A model generated the notes under the pieces. The model had not been told where the DNA came from and made no database searches. It saw nothing but the letters and a program-made list of their open reading frames with translations. The translations under genes and the position numbers were made by a program. Source: Holtiella tumoricola (GTDB taxonomy: Bacteria > Bacillota > Clostridia > Lachnospirales > Cellulosilyticaceae). Taken from it: a DNA stretch of 64,000 nt. This document shows, in pieces, positions 54,349 to 62,811 of the stretch. Positions within the stretch are counted from its first letter, which is position 1, and every line of letters begins with the position of its first letter. The stretch covers positions 186,001 through 250,000 of the forward strand of contig NZ_JAQIFT010000068.1 of assembly GCF_027857615.1 (NCBI RefSeq), written 5' to 3'.

Positions 54349-55626
54349 TTAAAATTCAATTTGGTATAACATAGATATACAGCCTATATAATGAGGTGGC
54401 AAATCAAAGTCTGCTACATAATCATTAGCTGTAGTATCATATTTTCTTAATTGAAGTTTGTAGCTTCCTATTGCTCCATATAATACATCACCAACTCGTA
54501 CTTCTTTACTTGTATTTCCATAATATAGTTTATAGTCTGCAGCAAGATGCAGGGTCATTAATTTTAAATTAACTGGTGCCTTAACCTTTAATGTATCATT
54601 AAGCGTTGGCTTCGATGCTGGTGCTACATATGCAAATTCTCCATAGTTACCAAATACTAAAGTAAATGCAATATCATCACCTTTACCAGGTTTCATACCC
54701 TGGCAATCTCCCTCAGAATGTTTATATTTTTCTACAAAAACTTTTACTTCACCTTGAACTTCTATTTCTTGTTCTAGGTTCCAAGGACATTGTATAGTTT
54801 CAATAGCAAGATCTACATCACCCTCTGTGGGTATATAGGGTTTTCTTTTTTCTACAAGATAATCCTGATAAGCAAATTCATTAGCTAATAACTTTTTATT
54901 CTGAGGTAATCTACCAGTACCTCCTACATATCTCCATTCTACCGTTGTAAGGGTCGCAATAACAACACCTTTGCCATACATATACTCTATCATTACAGGT
55001 TGGTTATTCGCATCTGTTAAAATAACCTTTGTGCCAACAGGAAGATTTGTAAAATAACCATGGGATGCATGTTTCCAACCATCTAGATCATTATAATTTC
55101 CGAAATCAACAATTAAACCACAATTTCCACCTACACATGGTGCTATTGCTGCAATAATAGGATGTGTTGAATCTGCAATCTTGTTATCACTAGAATATTC
55201 TTCTACATGTTGAACACCAGCAATAAAAGTATAGTCGGCCCACTTCCCTCCATATCCTTCACCGGATCCACCATCTGCTAAATTAGCGGATAAAACTCCA
55301 CCATGCTTTACAAACTCATCAAGCTTTGAATGAACTGTTCCAGCTGGAAATATTCTATCATAAAACCCTTGTGTTTGAGCAGATGGGATAACAATCGCAC
55401 TATATTGTGATAGATCGGTAGTTTCAAGCTTACTTGAACCAATTATACAGTACTTTTTTCCTTGTGCTGTTAACTCTGCCACATCAGCACCTAGTGGATT
55501 GTCTGCGCTTGCTCGCCATGGTACATTGTCTTGAATCAATAAAACCGTTTCACTCCCTCTATTTCTCATTGTAGGCAGCATAGGTATTGATCTTAGATTC
55601 TCTGCATTATATTTCTTCTCCCTCAT
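54349..55626 (-). CDS. Unknown protein, glutamine amidotransferase-like Rossmann domain (tandem paralogue 1)
   Basis: 425 residues. N-terminal half (about 25-255) looks like a class I glutamine-amidotransferase/ThuA-like fold: strands VLLIQDNVPW and VLSANLADG, with GVVIATLTTVEWRY near 220, but no Cys nucleophile is seen. C-terminal half (about 270-425) is a beta-rich domain with VEKYKHSEGDCQGMKPG and DLPPHYIGC. No signal peptide or membrane segment, so cytoplasmic or released otherwise. Paralogue of the next gene, with most identity in the C-terminal half. GGAGGGATGACTT precedes the ATG. Function unknown. Confidence 0.65.
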   Translation of the reverse strand: MREKKYNAENLRSIPMLPTMRNRGSETVLLIQDNVPWRASADNPLGADVAELTAQGKKYCIIGSSKLETTDLSQYSAIVIPSAQTQGFYDRIFPAGTVHSKLDEFVKHGGVLSANLADGGSGEGYGGKWADYTFIAGVQHVEEYSSDNKIADSTHPIIAAIAPCVGGNCGLIVDFGNYNDLDGWKHASHGYFTNLPVGTKVILTDANNQPVMIEYMYGKGVVIATLTTVEWRYVGGTGRLPQNKKLLANEFAYQDYLVEKRKPYIPTEGDVDLAIETIQCPWNLEQEIEVQGEVKVFVEKYKHSEGDCQGMKPGKGDDIAFTLVFGNYGEFAYVAPASKPTLNDTLKVKAPVNLKLMTLHLAADYKLYYGNTSKEVRVGDVLYGAIGSYKLQLRKYDTTANDYVADFDLPPHYIGCISMLYQIEF

Positions 55627-55654
55627 AAGTCATCCCTCCTTTTCACAAACTAAA

Positions 55655-55709
55655 AAGCTAACTTAAGTTTGCCCAGAATAAAATATAAGGCTCAATCTTA
55701 GGTTAGCTT
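55655..55709 (-). terminator. Terminator after the second tandem paralogue
   Basis: AAGCTAACTTAAG (55655-55667) pairs with CTTAGGTTAGCTT (55697-55709); related to the hairpin at 54253-54313. Confidence 0.78.
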
Positions 55710-55741
55710 CGTATGCTCTTAGCTCTATTTACTTATTTTAA

Positions 55742-57028
55742 CTAATTACTAAACTCGATTTGATATAGCATAGACACACAGCTTATATAATGAGGTGGCA
55801 AATCAAAGTCTGCTACATAATCATTAGCTGTAGCATCATATTTTCTTAATTGAAGCTTGTAGCTTCCTACTGCTCCATATAATACATCGCCAACTTGCAC
55901 TTCCTTACTTGTATTTCCATAATATAGTTTATAGTCTGCAGCAAGATGCAAGGTCATTAATTTCAAATTAACTGGTGCCTTAACCTTTAATGTATCAGTA
56001 ACAGTTGGTTTAGCTGTTGGTGCTACATATGCAAATTCTCCATAGTTACCAAAAACTATAGTGAATGCAATATCATCACCGTTACCAGGTTTCATACCTT
56101 GGCAATCTCCCTCAGAATGTTTATATTTTTCTACAAAGACTTTTATTTCAGCTTGAACTTCTATTTCTTGTTCTAAATTCCAAGGACACTGTACAGTTTC
56201 AGTAGCAAGGTCTACATCACCCTCTGTAGGTATATAGGGTTTTCTTTTTTCTACAAGATAATCTTGATAAGCAAACTCATTAGCTAGTAACTTTTTATTT
56301 TGAGCTAATGTACCACTGCCTCCTGTATATCGCCACTCTATTGTTGTAAGGTTAGCTATAACAACGCCTTTCCCATAAACATACTCAATCATTACTGGTT
56401 GATTCTTCTCATCTGTTAAAATAACTTTTGCACCAGCTGGAAGATGTGTAAAATAGCCATGGGATGAATAACCCCAGTCATCTAGATCGTTATAAGATGC
56501 TGTATCAACAATCACGCCACAATTTCCACTAGTACATGGAACAGTAGCTGCAACAATAGGATGTGTTGGGTCTACAATCTTGTTATCCTCAGAATATCCT
56601 TCTACATGCTGAATACCACCTATAAAGGTATAGGTGTCCCATGTACCATTATTTCCTTGACCAGATGCATGATCTGCTAAATTGGCAGATAAAACCCCAC
56701 CATGTTTTACAAAATCATCAAGTTTTGAATGAACAGTCCCTGATGGGAATAACGTATCATAAAATCCTTGATTCTGAGCTGAAGAAATAACAATTTCATC
56801 ATATTGTGATAAATCTGCAGTAGCAAGATCACTTGATGTGATTATACAATATTTTTTACCTTGAGCTGATAACTCTGTTGCATTTGCACCTAGCGGATCT
56901 TGACCTGTACCTGCATACCATGGTACATTGTCTTGAATCAATAAAACATTCTCACTCCCCGTACATGGAGTAGCTTGCATGACCATCATCGGCATACTCT
57001 CTGTGCCATCATACTTTGAAGTTAGCAT
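55742..57028 (-). CDS. Unknown protein, glutamine amidotransferase-like Rossmann domain (tandem paralogue 2)
   Basis: 428 residues, same layout as the 425-residue neighbour: VLLIQDNVPWYAG at about 29, GGVLSANLADHASGQG at about 118, GVVIANLTTIEWRY at about 225 and the C-terminal VEKYKHSEGDCQGMKPG domain. The two proteins are about three-quarters identical by eye, with N-terminal loops (after VPW) differing most. GGGAGGTATTTTT precedes the ATG. Each paralogue has its own terminator, so they may be expressed separately. Confidence 0.65.
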   Translation of the reverse strand: MLTSKYDGTESMPMMVMQATPCTGSENVLLIQDNVPWYAGTGQDPLGANATELSAQGKKYCIITSSDLATADLSQYDEIVISSAQNQGFYDTLFPSGTVHSKLDDFVKHGGVLSANLADHASGQGNNGTWDTYTFIGGIQHVEGYSEDNKIVDPTHPIVAATVPCTSGNCGVIVDTASYNDLDDWGYSSHGYFTHLPAGAKVILTDEKNQPVMIEYVYGKGVVIANLTTIEWRYTGGSGTLAQNKKLLANEFAYQDYLVEKRKPYIPTEGDVDLATETVQCPWNLEQEIEVQAEIKVFVEKYKHSEGDCQGMKPGNGDDIAFTIVFGNYGEFAYVAPTAKPTVTDTLKVKAPVNLKLMTLHLAADYKLYYGNTSKEVQVGDVLYGAVGSYKLQLRKYDATANDYVADFDLPPHYISCVSMLYQIEFSN

Positions 57029-57295
57029 ATAAAAATACCTCCCTTAACTTTAATGACAAACTCTATGTAGATAAGTAAGTTATTATGCCGTGATTTTATG
57101 CAATTAGTTACTTGTCTACACTTACAATATATGTCCTCCCTTTTTATCTGTTACTTCATTTAGCAACATCTTACGATTATTTTTCTTAGGATTTTTTTAT
57201 ATTTAATAAAAATAGGGAGTAAACTTGACTTTTCTTCTCAATATGACTAACCTATAATTAAGGAATTACGGTTTACTAAAGGAGGTTTATCCAAC

Positions 57296-57652
57296 ATGAA
57301 AGAAATTGAAACCTGTACTTGCTCTATTATACATGATGACATCGTTCAAAAAGTTATACCTTCCATCTTAAATGATGATAAAGCCTCTGATTTAGCAAGT
57401 TTTTTTAAAGTTTTTTCAGATCCTACACGCATTAAGATTTTAAGTGCACTTTTTATCTCTGAAATGTGCGTATGTGATTTAGCTGCCTCACTGAATATGA
57501 CCCACTCAGCTATTTCACATCAATTACGTACCTTTAAAGCTGCTAAGTTAGTTAAATCACGTAAAGAAGGCAAAGTTGTCTATTACTCATTAGCAGATAC
57601 TCATATTCAACAAATCTTCCACCAAGGCTATGAACATATATGTGAAGACTAA
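57296..57652 (+). CDS. ArsR/SmtB metal-sensing repressor, CadC-like
   Basis: 118 residues, winged helix. Metal ligands match plasmid pI258 CadC numbering: N-terminal C7 and C9 (CadC C7/C11), C58 and C60 in EMCVCDL (alpha-3N site), and D101, H103, H114 and E117 near the C-terminus (alpha-5 site). This argues for Cd/Pb/Zn sensing. CadC regulators normally sit by a CadA P-type ATPase; none adjoins. Release of DNA on metal binding would de-repress its target, which is unknown. AAAGGAGGTTTATCC precedes the ATG. Confidence 0.88.
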   Translation: MKEIETCTCSIIHDDIVQKVIPSILNDDKASDLASFFKVFSDPTRIKILSALFISEMCVCDLAASLNMTHSAISHQLRTFKAAKLVKSRKEGKVVYYSLADTHIQQIFHQGYEHICED

Positions 57653-57656
57653 AATA

Positions 57657-57694
57657 AAAGCTTGCTTAATCCCTATGGTTTAAGCAAGCTTTTT
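57657..57694. terminator. Bidirectional terminator after cadC-like gene
   Basis: AAAAGCTTGCTTAA (57657-57670) pairs with TTAAGCAAGCTTTT (57680-57693); overlaps the stop codon of the ATP-grasp gene. Confidence 0.85.
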
Positions 57695-58543
57695 CATTTC
57701 TTTTGCAATATATAAAATATATAACTTAGCTGTATCAATTTTGTTAAGATTATAAAGACTTCTGCTTCCTACTGCATCTTCTAATTCATTAAAAATAAAT
57801 TTTCCCTCTTCATCCACAATAAAATCTATTCCCACATAATCACATTGTAAATCCATTAATATATGATTTACTAACCCTTTTTGCTCTTCATTTAAAGTAT
57901 AACTTTCAATTTGCCCACCTAAGCAATAGTTTGCTCTAAAATCAACATTTGAATAACGTCTTATAGCACCTATGATTTGGTTGCCAATAACAAAAACTCG
58001 AACGTCTTCACCTACATGCTTACACATTTCTTGTAAGAGCCATTCTTCTTTAGGGTACGTTTCCAACAACTTTTTTAATTCATCTTCACCCTCTACTTTA
58101 AAAACTTCCTCTCCTCCATGTCCATCTGGACTTTTAAGTACAAAAGGATACACAAACGGTATATTGGAAATGCTCATAAACTTAGGATAAAAGAACATGG
58201 TTTTTAAAGCTGGAAGCCCGAGTCCACTTACAAATTGATGGGTACGTCCTTTATGATTGGCAATATAGGTCACTTCACTTGAGTTAAATACTCTGATTCC
58301 CATCTGCTCAAACTGTTTGCCTAAGATACTTTCTCTCGTACGATTGATTACAAAATCTATATTATGCACCTTTTGCATATTGGCATTTATCCATAATCCA
58401 TCTTGATTTACACCTATTTGAATATCTTCATAACAAATACACTCTATTTCTAAACCTTCCTGTTTTCCATAATTCATTAACATATTGGCATAATTTGTGT
58501 TCTTGAGATAATCTTCTCTTTTATAAATCAATAATCCCTTCAT
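57680..58543 (-). CDS. ATP-grasp ligase, RimK-like (second of tandem pair)
   Basis: 287 residues. N-terminal Rossmann-like part (about 1-100) and ATP-grasp core: PFVLKSPDGHGGEEVFKV (ATP loop, about 133-150), the EDVRVFVIGNQIIGAIRR strand, Asp/Glu metal ligands in DFIVDEEGKFIFNELED. Members of the RimK branch join an amino acid to a carboxylate, but no substrate can be read here. Overlaps the preceding ATP-grasp gene by 23 bases and was probably formed by duplication, although identity is modest. AGGAAGTAACAAAGG precedes the ATG. Confidence 0.82.
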   Translation of the reverse strand: MKGLLIYKREDYLKNTNYANMLMNYGKQEGLEIECICYEDIQIGVNQDGLWINANMQKVHNIDFVINRTRESILGKQFEQMGIRVFNSSEVTYIANHKGRTHQFVSGLGLPALKTMFFYPKFMSISNIPFVYPFVLKSPDGHGGEEVFKVEGEDELKKLLETYPKEEWLLQEMCKHVGEDVRVFVIGNQIIGAIRRYSNVDFRANYCLGGQIESYTLNEEQKGLVNHILMDLQCDYVGIDFIVDEEGKFIFNELEDAVGSRSLYNLNKIDTAKLYILYIAKEMKKLA

Positions 58544-59438
58544 CCTTTGTTACTTCCTTCCCGATATAAGCCATAATCTTTTCTGCTATGTTAATACCTG
58601 TTAAATCTAAAATATTTTTAATGTGGGCATTAGAGTTCACCTCACATAAAACAGGTTCATCTCCTTCTCCAAACATCAAATCTACACCTGCAAAATCCAG
58701 ACCTAACTTATCGCAAACTTGAACTGCCATCTCTTTAAAAGCTTCATTTGGCTCATAGTGATGCATTGTGCCTCCATTTGTAATATTCGCTCTAAAGTCA
58801 CCTTGGTTGCAACGTAACATACTTGCAACAACTTCTCCGCCTACAACATGAATGCGCACATCACGTCCTATACTTGTACGTACAAAAGATTGATACAGAT
58901 GTGGTATATCGCCAATTTCGCCTCTTATCTCTCTTAATTCTTTTCGGTTATGTACTAAATGAACTTGCATCCCAAAAGATCCATAGCATTCCTTAACTAC
59001 CATTGGATATCCTAGTCTCTCTTCTAAATGGACCATATAACTATCTTTTTTCGTTTCATCATACATCCCACGAAAAACCAGCGGCGCCAATATGGTTTGT
59101 GGACATTTAATGCCACTATAAGCTAAATTTTCTATTGTCATCCCTTTATGATCACATATTTCAATAGCTCTTGCTGAATTAAACACTCTTAATCCAAGTC
59201 TTTCTAGTTGCCTTGCAAGCATTACATCTTTATCTAAAAATAGGACAAATTGTTTATCCTTTATTTCCTCATTGATAAAAGGTGTATGGTCTCCTTCAAA
59301 GCCATAACAAAGCTGGTCAGTATACCATACCTCTAACTCTATCCCTTGTGTTTTTGCAGCCTCTTCATAAAGCCCAGTTATCTCTTCAAATTTTGCGGTA
59401 CGCATATATCCATTTACTACAATTGCACCTTTTATCAT
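58521..59438 (-). CDS. ATP-grasp ligase, RimK-like (first of tandem pair)
   Basis: 305 residues with the same layout. ATP loop YPMVVKECYGSFGMQVHLV (about 147-165), VRIHVVGGEVVASMLR, metal-ligand segment GVDLMFGEGDEPVLCEVNSN. The Cys/Phe-containing variant of the Gly-rich loop (KECYGSFGMQ) is typical of this subgroup of Clostridia. It likely works as a heteromeric or sequential pair with the downstream enzyme to modify a small molecule or peptide. GAAGGAGTGATTTGAC precedes the ATG. No peptide-precursor gene was seen nearby. Confidence 0.82.
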   Translation of the reverse strand: MIKGAIVVNGYMRTAKFEEITGLYEEAAKTQGIELEVWYTDQLCYGFEGDHTPFINEEIKDKQFVLFLDKDVMLARQLERLGLRVFNSARAIEICDHKGMTIENLAYSGIKCPQTILAPLVFRGMYDETKKDSYMVHLEERLGYPMVVKECYGSFGMQVHLVHNRKELREIRGEIGDIPHLYQSFVRTSIGRDVRIHVVGGEVVASMLRCNQGDFRANITNGGTMHHYEPNEAFKEMAVQVCDKLGLDFAGVDLMFGEGDEPVLCEVNSNAHIKNILDLTGINIAEKIMAYIGKEVTKDEGIIDL

Positions 59439-59472
59439 GTCAAATCACTCCTTCATAGTGCCTATTGTACAC

Positions 59473-59503
59473 AAAAAGAGGCCGTTCTTGCAACAGCCTC
59501 TTC
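59473..59503 (-). terminator. Terminator after the acidic membrane protein gene
   Basis: AGAGGC / GCCTCT with adjacent CGTT / AACA (59477-59501), U-run TTTTTG on the minus strand. Confidence 0.7.
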
Positions 59504-59505
59504 TT

Positions 59506-59823
59506 CTATTTCTTTTCTTCAACTTCTTGAATTTCTTTATCTACCTCATCTTCTTCTATGAAGTCTGCTAATGGAATATTGAGTTCCACGTACTCTGGAT
59601 CTTGAATAAATATATCCTCTTCTAGTTCTTCGTTATCTTCATTGTCTTCAACATTATCTTCTAGTTCATCTTCGTCATCTTGTTCTTCATAATCCTCTTC
59701 ATACATAAATTCGTCCTCATCATCAGGTAGTATAGGTGGGAACGTATGTGATTGCTGTTCTGAAAGAATAAAAATAATAATAATGCAAATTGCCAGCAAA
59801 ACAATAAGAACTATAGGACTCAT
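59506..59823 (-). CDS. Small acidic membrane-anchored protein, 105 residues
   Basis: N-terminal membrane helix (IVLIVLLAICIIIIFILS, residues 4-21) followed by an extremely Glu/Asp-rich tail with DEDELEDNVEDNEDNEELEE. No family recognised. The tail suggests a cation- or protein-binding surface. CGAGGGGGGCTGTT precedes the ATG. Follows the 2-hydroxyacid dehydrogenase gene by about 80 bases; own terminator downstream. Confidence 0.7.
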   Translation of the reverse strand: MSPIVLIVLLAICIIIIFILSEQQSHTFPPILPDDEDEFMYEEDYEEQDDEDELEDNVEDNEDNEELEEDIFIQDPEYVELNIPLADFIEEDEVDKEIQEVEEKK

Positions 59824-59904
59824 AACAGCCCCCCTCGAAGAAGCTTACTTATTATCAAGATATGATAATTTCATTCTAAACATACCTATTGACAAGCCCA
59901 TAAT

Positions 59905-60858
59905 TTAAACAAGGCGATTACGCATCTCTCCTCTTGTAAACCCTTCTATATTGCCTACTACTTCACGCACTAATGTTTGCCTAGCCTCTACACTTGCCCA
60001 TGCAATATGAGGTGTTACAAACCATTTAGATTCATCAATCTCATATAATGGATGTGTTGCATGAATAGGTTCCTCAGCTAATACATCAAGGGCCACACCA
60101 CGAATCCTATCCTCTTTTAAGGCTTTTGCTAAATCTACTTCATCAATAATCTTACCGCGCCCTACATTAATCAAAATAGATGATGCTTTCATCTTACATA
60201 ACGCTTCATACCCTATTAGATTTTCTGTCTTATTATTTAAAGGTGCATGAATAGAAATAACATCACTGCTAGTCAGTAAAGTCTCTAAATCTACACATTC
60301 ATAACCTGTATTTTGATTATGTCCTGATGTTGAATAATAGATTACTTTTGTACCAAATGCTTCTGCAAGGCGAGCCACCTCTTTTCCAATAGCCCCCATG
60401 CCAATAATTCCCCATGTTTTATCTGTAAGCTCATAAAATGGCTTAGCGATATACGCAAATGTATCACTCTGCGTATACGCTTTCGACTTTACATAGGAAT
60501 CATAAAAACTTAATTGTTCCAATAAGTGGAATAACATGGCGAAAGTATGTTGAGCTACACTCTTACTTGAATAACCTGCAACATTAGCTACTCCAATTTC
60601 TCTTTTCTTGGCATATTCTAAATCAATATTATTAAACCCTGTAGCAAATAATGCAATAAGTTTAAGGTTCTTTGCACCTTCTAAATTAGATTGATTTAAA
60701 ACCACTTTATTTACAATAACTACATCTACATCTTCTATACGATCATAGACCTCTTCTGGTGCTGTAAGGTCATAAATAGCCACTTCTCCTAACGCTTCAA
60801 TTGGACTTAAATCAATATCAGCCCCTAACGTCTTAGCATCTAAAATAGCAATTTTCAT
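59905..60858 (-). CDS. D-2-hydroxyacid dehydrogenase (glycerate dehydrogenase-like)
   Basis: 317 residues. NAD-binding GMGAIGKEVARLAEAFG, catalytic Arg in NVGRGKIIDE, Glu in VALDVLAEEP and His in TPHIAWAS are complete. HIAWAS rather than HIG... points to the glycerate/hydroxypyruvate group. It reduces a 2-oxoacid with NADH. Start at 60858 after AGGGAGGATACAAA; the longer frame at 60882 has no site. Single gene; the repeat element begins within 60 bases upstream. Confidence 0.88.
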   Translation of the reverse strand: MKIAILDAKTLGADIDLSPIEALGEVAIYDLTAPEEVYDRIEDVDVVIVNKVVLNQSNLEGAKNLKLIALFATGFNNIDLEYAKKREIGVANVAGYSSKSVAQHTFAMLFHLLEQLSFYDSYVKSKAYTQSDTFAYIAKPFYELTDKTWGIIGMGAIGKEVARLAEAFGTKVIYYSTSGHNQNTGYECVDLETLLTSSDVISIHAPLNNKTENLIGYEALCKMKASSILINVGRGKIIDEVDLAKALKEDRIRGVALDVLAEEPIHATHPLYEIDESKWFVTPHIAWASVEARQTLVREVVGNIEGFTRGEMRNRLV

Positions 60859-60912
60859 TTTGTATCCTCCCTTTATTTTCATATCATTATTAAATACTGT
60901 TGGATGGTCTAA

Positions 60913-61737
60913 AGAATAAATATTTGGTTAGGTGTAAGGGCATGTAGGTAAGCTTATTGTATTCCAACTTCTAGCCCTCGCCTTTTAAAACAGGCTAAGT
61001 TCATTCCATCAAACTAACGGTCAAAACTCAGAAAAGAAGTTCACTTTTCTTCAAACATTTCCCAAAAACCAGTTTGATTCCATTCACTAAGCCTCTCTAA
61101 AAAGTCTGCGGTGAAAGTTTCCATACAATAGCTCACCTTACAGCCCATCACATCATAGCCCTTCCGGTAGAGAGACAGTTAAACTACATGATCCATTTTC
61201 TAAACATCTTTCGGTGAAAGTGCCTAATCATTTTCGAATTCAGATCAAAAGCACTATCAATTCTACAAAGCGTATCTTACTTAATTCAGTAGCAAAAGAT
61301 ATTAAGACCTGCAAGGCTTCGTTGTAGCTTTGCTAATGCTCACCTTTTAAGATAGGCTGAGATCAGGAACAAACTACGAAGGAGTCTTATCACACGCTTG
61401 AAGGTTTTGTCTTCCAAAGAAGAAACATTTACTTCTATCTCTTCACCACGGTATACTACTGGAAGTGAAAACTTACCTAACTGAGTAGAAAAGGGCGGTG
61501 ATGCGTGGGTGACCTCACTGGAGCTTTTTTCGAGGATGGACTTAGAATGTGTTAACGAATATGAAGGAAGGGTTTTGTGCGAGTGTTTGAGCGCTAACGA
61601 GTTTTCGCACGTTCTGACTGAATAGGAGTTTACACATTCTTAGTCCATTTGAGCAAAAGCGAAAGGGAGAGCACGCACGTAGTGCCAACCGGACGACTTC
61701 ACATACTAAAAGTTTTCACTCCATAAAATATTTATTT
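60913..61737. repeat. Large non-coding repeat, copy 2 (with 77-bp internal insertion)
   Basis: 825 bp, same orientation and near-colinear with copy 1 (28391-29137). Ends: AATAAATATTT (60915-60925) at the left and AAATATTTATT at the right, a perfect 11-bp inverted repeat. It differs from copy 1 by a 77-bp insertion at about 61290-61366, whose end (61339-61366, CTCACCTTTTAAGATAGGCT) resembles the element's own left segment at 60977-61004. It lies between the dehydrogenase start region and the Tim44-like gene's terminator. No open frame is convincing. The structural hairpins of copy 1 are retained with changed loops. Confidence 0.82.
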
Positions 61738-61802
61738 GTTGCCTTAAGCATATCATATTTCCCATCAAATATCTTTAATGTATTTAACCCAATCAATAAT
61801 TA

Positions 61803-61830
61803 AAGGGGCTGTTACCTACAACAGCCCCTT
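61803..61830 (-). terminator. Terminator of the Tim44-like/SPFH unit
   Basis: AAGGGGCTGTT (61803-61813) pairs with AACAGCCCCTT (61820-61830); U-rich tail on the minus strand. Confidence 0.82.
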
Positions 61831-61866
61831 ACGTTCTATTTATTTGATGCTTAGCATCTTCAAAAT

Positions 61867-62793
61867 CTATTTATGTTGAGAAATCACTTCTATTTCTGAT
61901 AATACCCAGTCAAAGTCTCCTTTAGTAACAATACTATCACAGTATTCACAACGTCCTGCTTGATTAATGGATAAATTAGCACCACAATTTGGGCAAGCTG
62001 TTGCTTCTACATGGGCATCATTTGTAGGTACACCTTGTTTTCTTACAAGCTTCCATATGTACTGCATATGAACAGGGTGGAAACGATCTCCTTTTACAAG
62101 TTGACCTTTATCATCTTCTACGACATAATCTACAAAACGTGCTTTAATAGCTACATCTAGATATTCAAAGTCTCCTCTTGTATAGTACTTTAAAATATCG
62201 GTATTTAAAATCGCAATATCCTCGATACGATTGGTACGTTTATTAGCTATATATTGATCAAGTTGCATTTTATGAGTAGCAAAAAGTGCGTCTGTTTCAA
62301 ATGGTCTTGCTTCTTCCCATTTTTTATTCATCCATGCTAACTGTAAACGCATAAACATATTGTTCACTTTGCTCACTAGCATCTGTTCTGAGAAGTTCGG
62401 ATCTATCTCAAATAAATGGTTAAGACTACCTTTTTGTGCTTGTGGCATGGCATCATAACTTCTATAATCTGGACGTGGTGCTTGTTGATACTCTCCACCT
62501 CTTGTACCACGATTAGAACGTACAACAAAGAATATTACAATGACTATAGGAATGAGTAACCATGGTTCACGTGCGATCCATCTAAATAATAGCATCATCG
62601 TATAAGGATCTACACTATAACTATAAGAACTACTTCCACCACTGCTACTTCCGCCGCCACCTGAACTATAATCTACATTATTTCCTACATCTGCCAAAAT
62701 AGGTTGCGTAACTAATAATACACATCCTATAAGCATACCTATTTTCATGACATTCCTCAACGTTTGTTCATGCCTGAGGATCCATTCCTTCAT
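61867..62793 (-). CDS. Tim44-like domain membrane protein with C-terminal zinc ribbon
   Basis: 308 residues. Signal or first membrane helix (MKIGMLIGCVLLVTQPILA, about 15-35), a Gly/Ser-rich stretch (GGGGSSSGGSSS), a second helix (PWLLIPIVIVIFFVV, about 73-88), then a Tim44-like domain (about 115-255: SEQMLVSKVNNMFMRLQLAW) and a four-Cys zinc ribbon (CPNCG, CEYCD) at about 265-285. The topology gives a cytoplasmic Tim44-like domain on a membrane hairpin. It follows the SPFH gene by 18 bases; the two share zinc-ribbon tails. GGGGGACTTAGC precedes the ATG. Confidence 0.8.
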   Translation of the reverse strand: MKEWILRHEQTLRNVMKIGMLIGCVLLVTQPILADVGNNVDYSSGGGGSSSGGSSSYSYSVDPYTMMLLFRWIAREPWLLIPIVIVIFFVVRSNRGTRGGEYQQAPRPDYRSYDAMPQAQKGSLNHLFEIDPNFSEQMLVSKVNNMFMRLQLAWMNKKWEEARPFETDALFATHKMQLDQYIANKRTNRIEDIAILNTDILKYYTRGDFEYLDVAIKARFVDYVVEDDKGQLVKGDRFHPVHMQYIWKLVRKQGVPTNDAHVEATACPNCGANLSINQAGRCEYCDSIVTKGDFDWVLSEIEVISQHK

Positions 62794-62811
62794 GCTAAGT
62801 CCCCCAATAAA

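Noticed and set aside
28391..61737. Repeats as group II introns
   Set aside because: No GUGYG 5' end at the boundary, no domain V-like hairpin near the right end and no reverse transcriptase.
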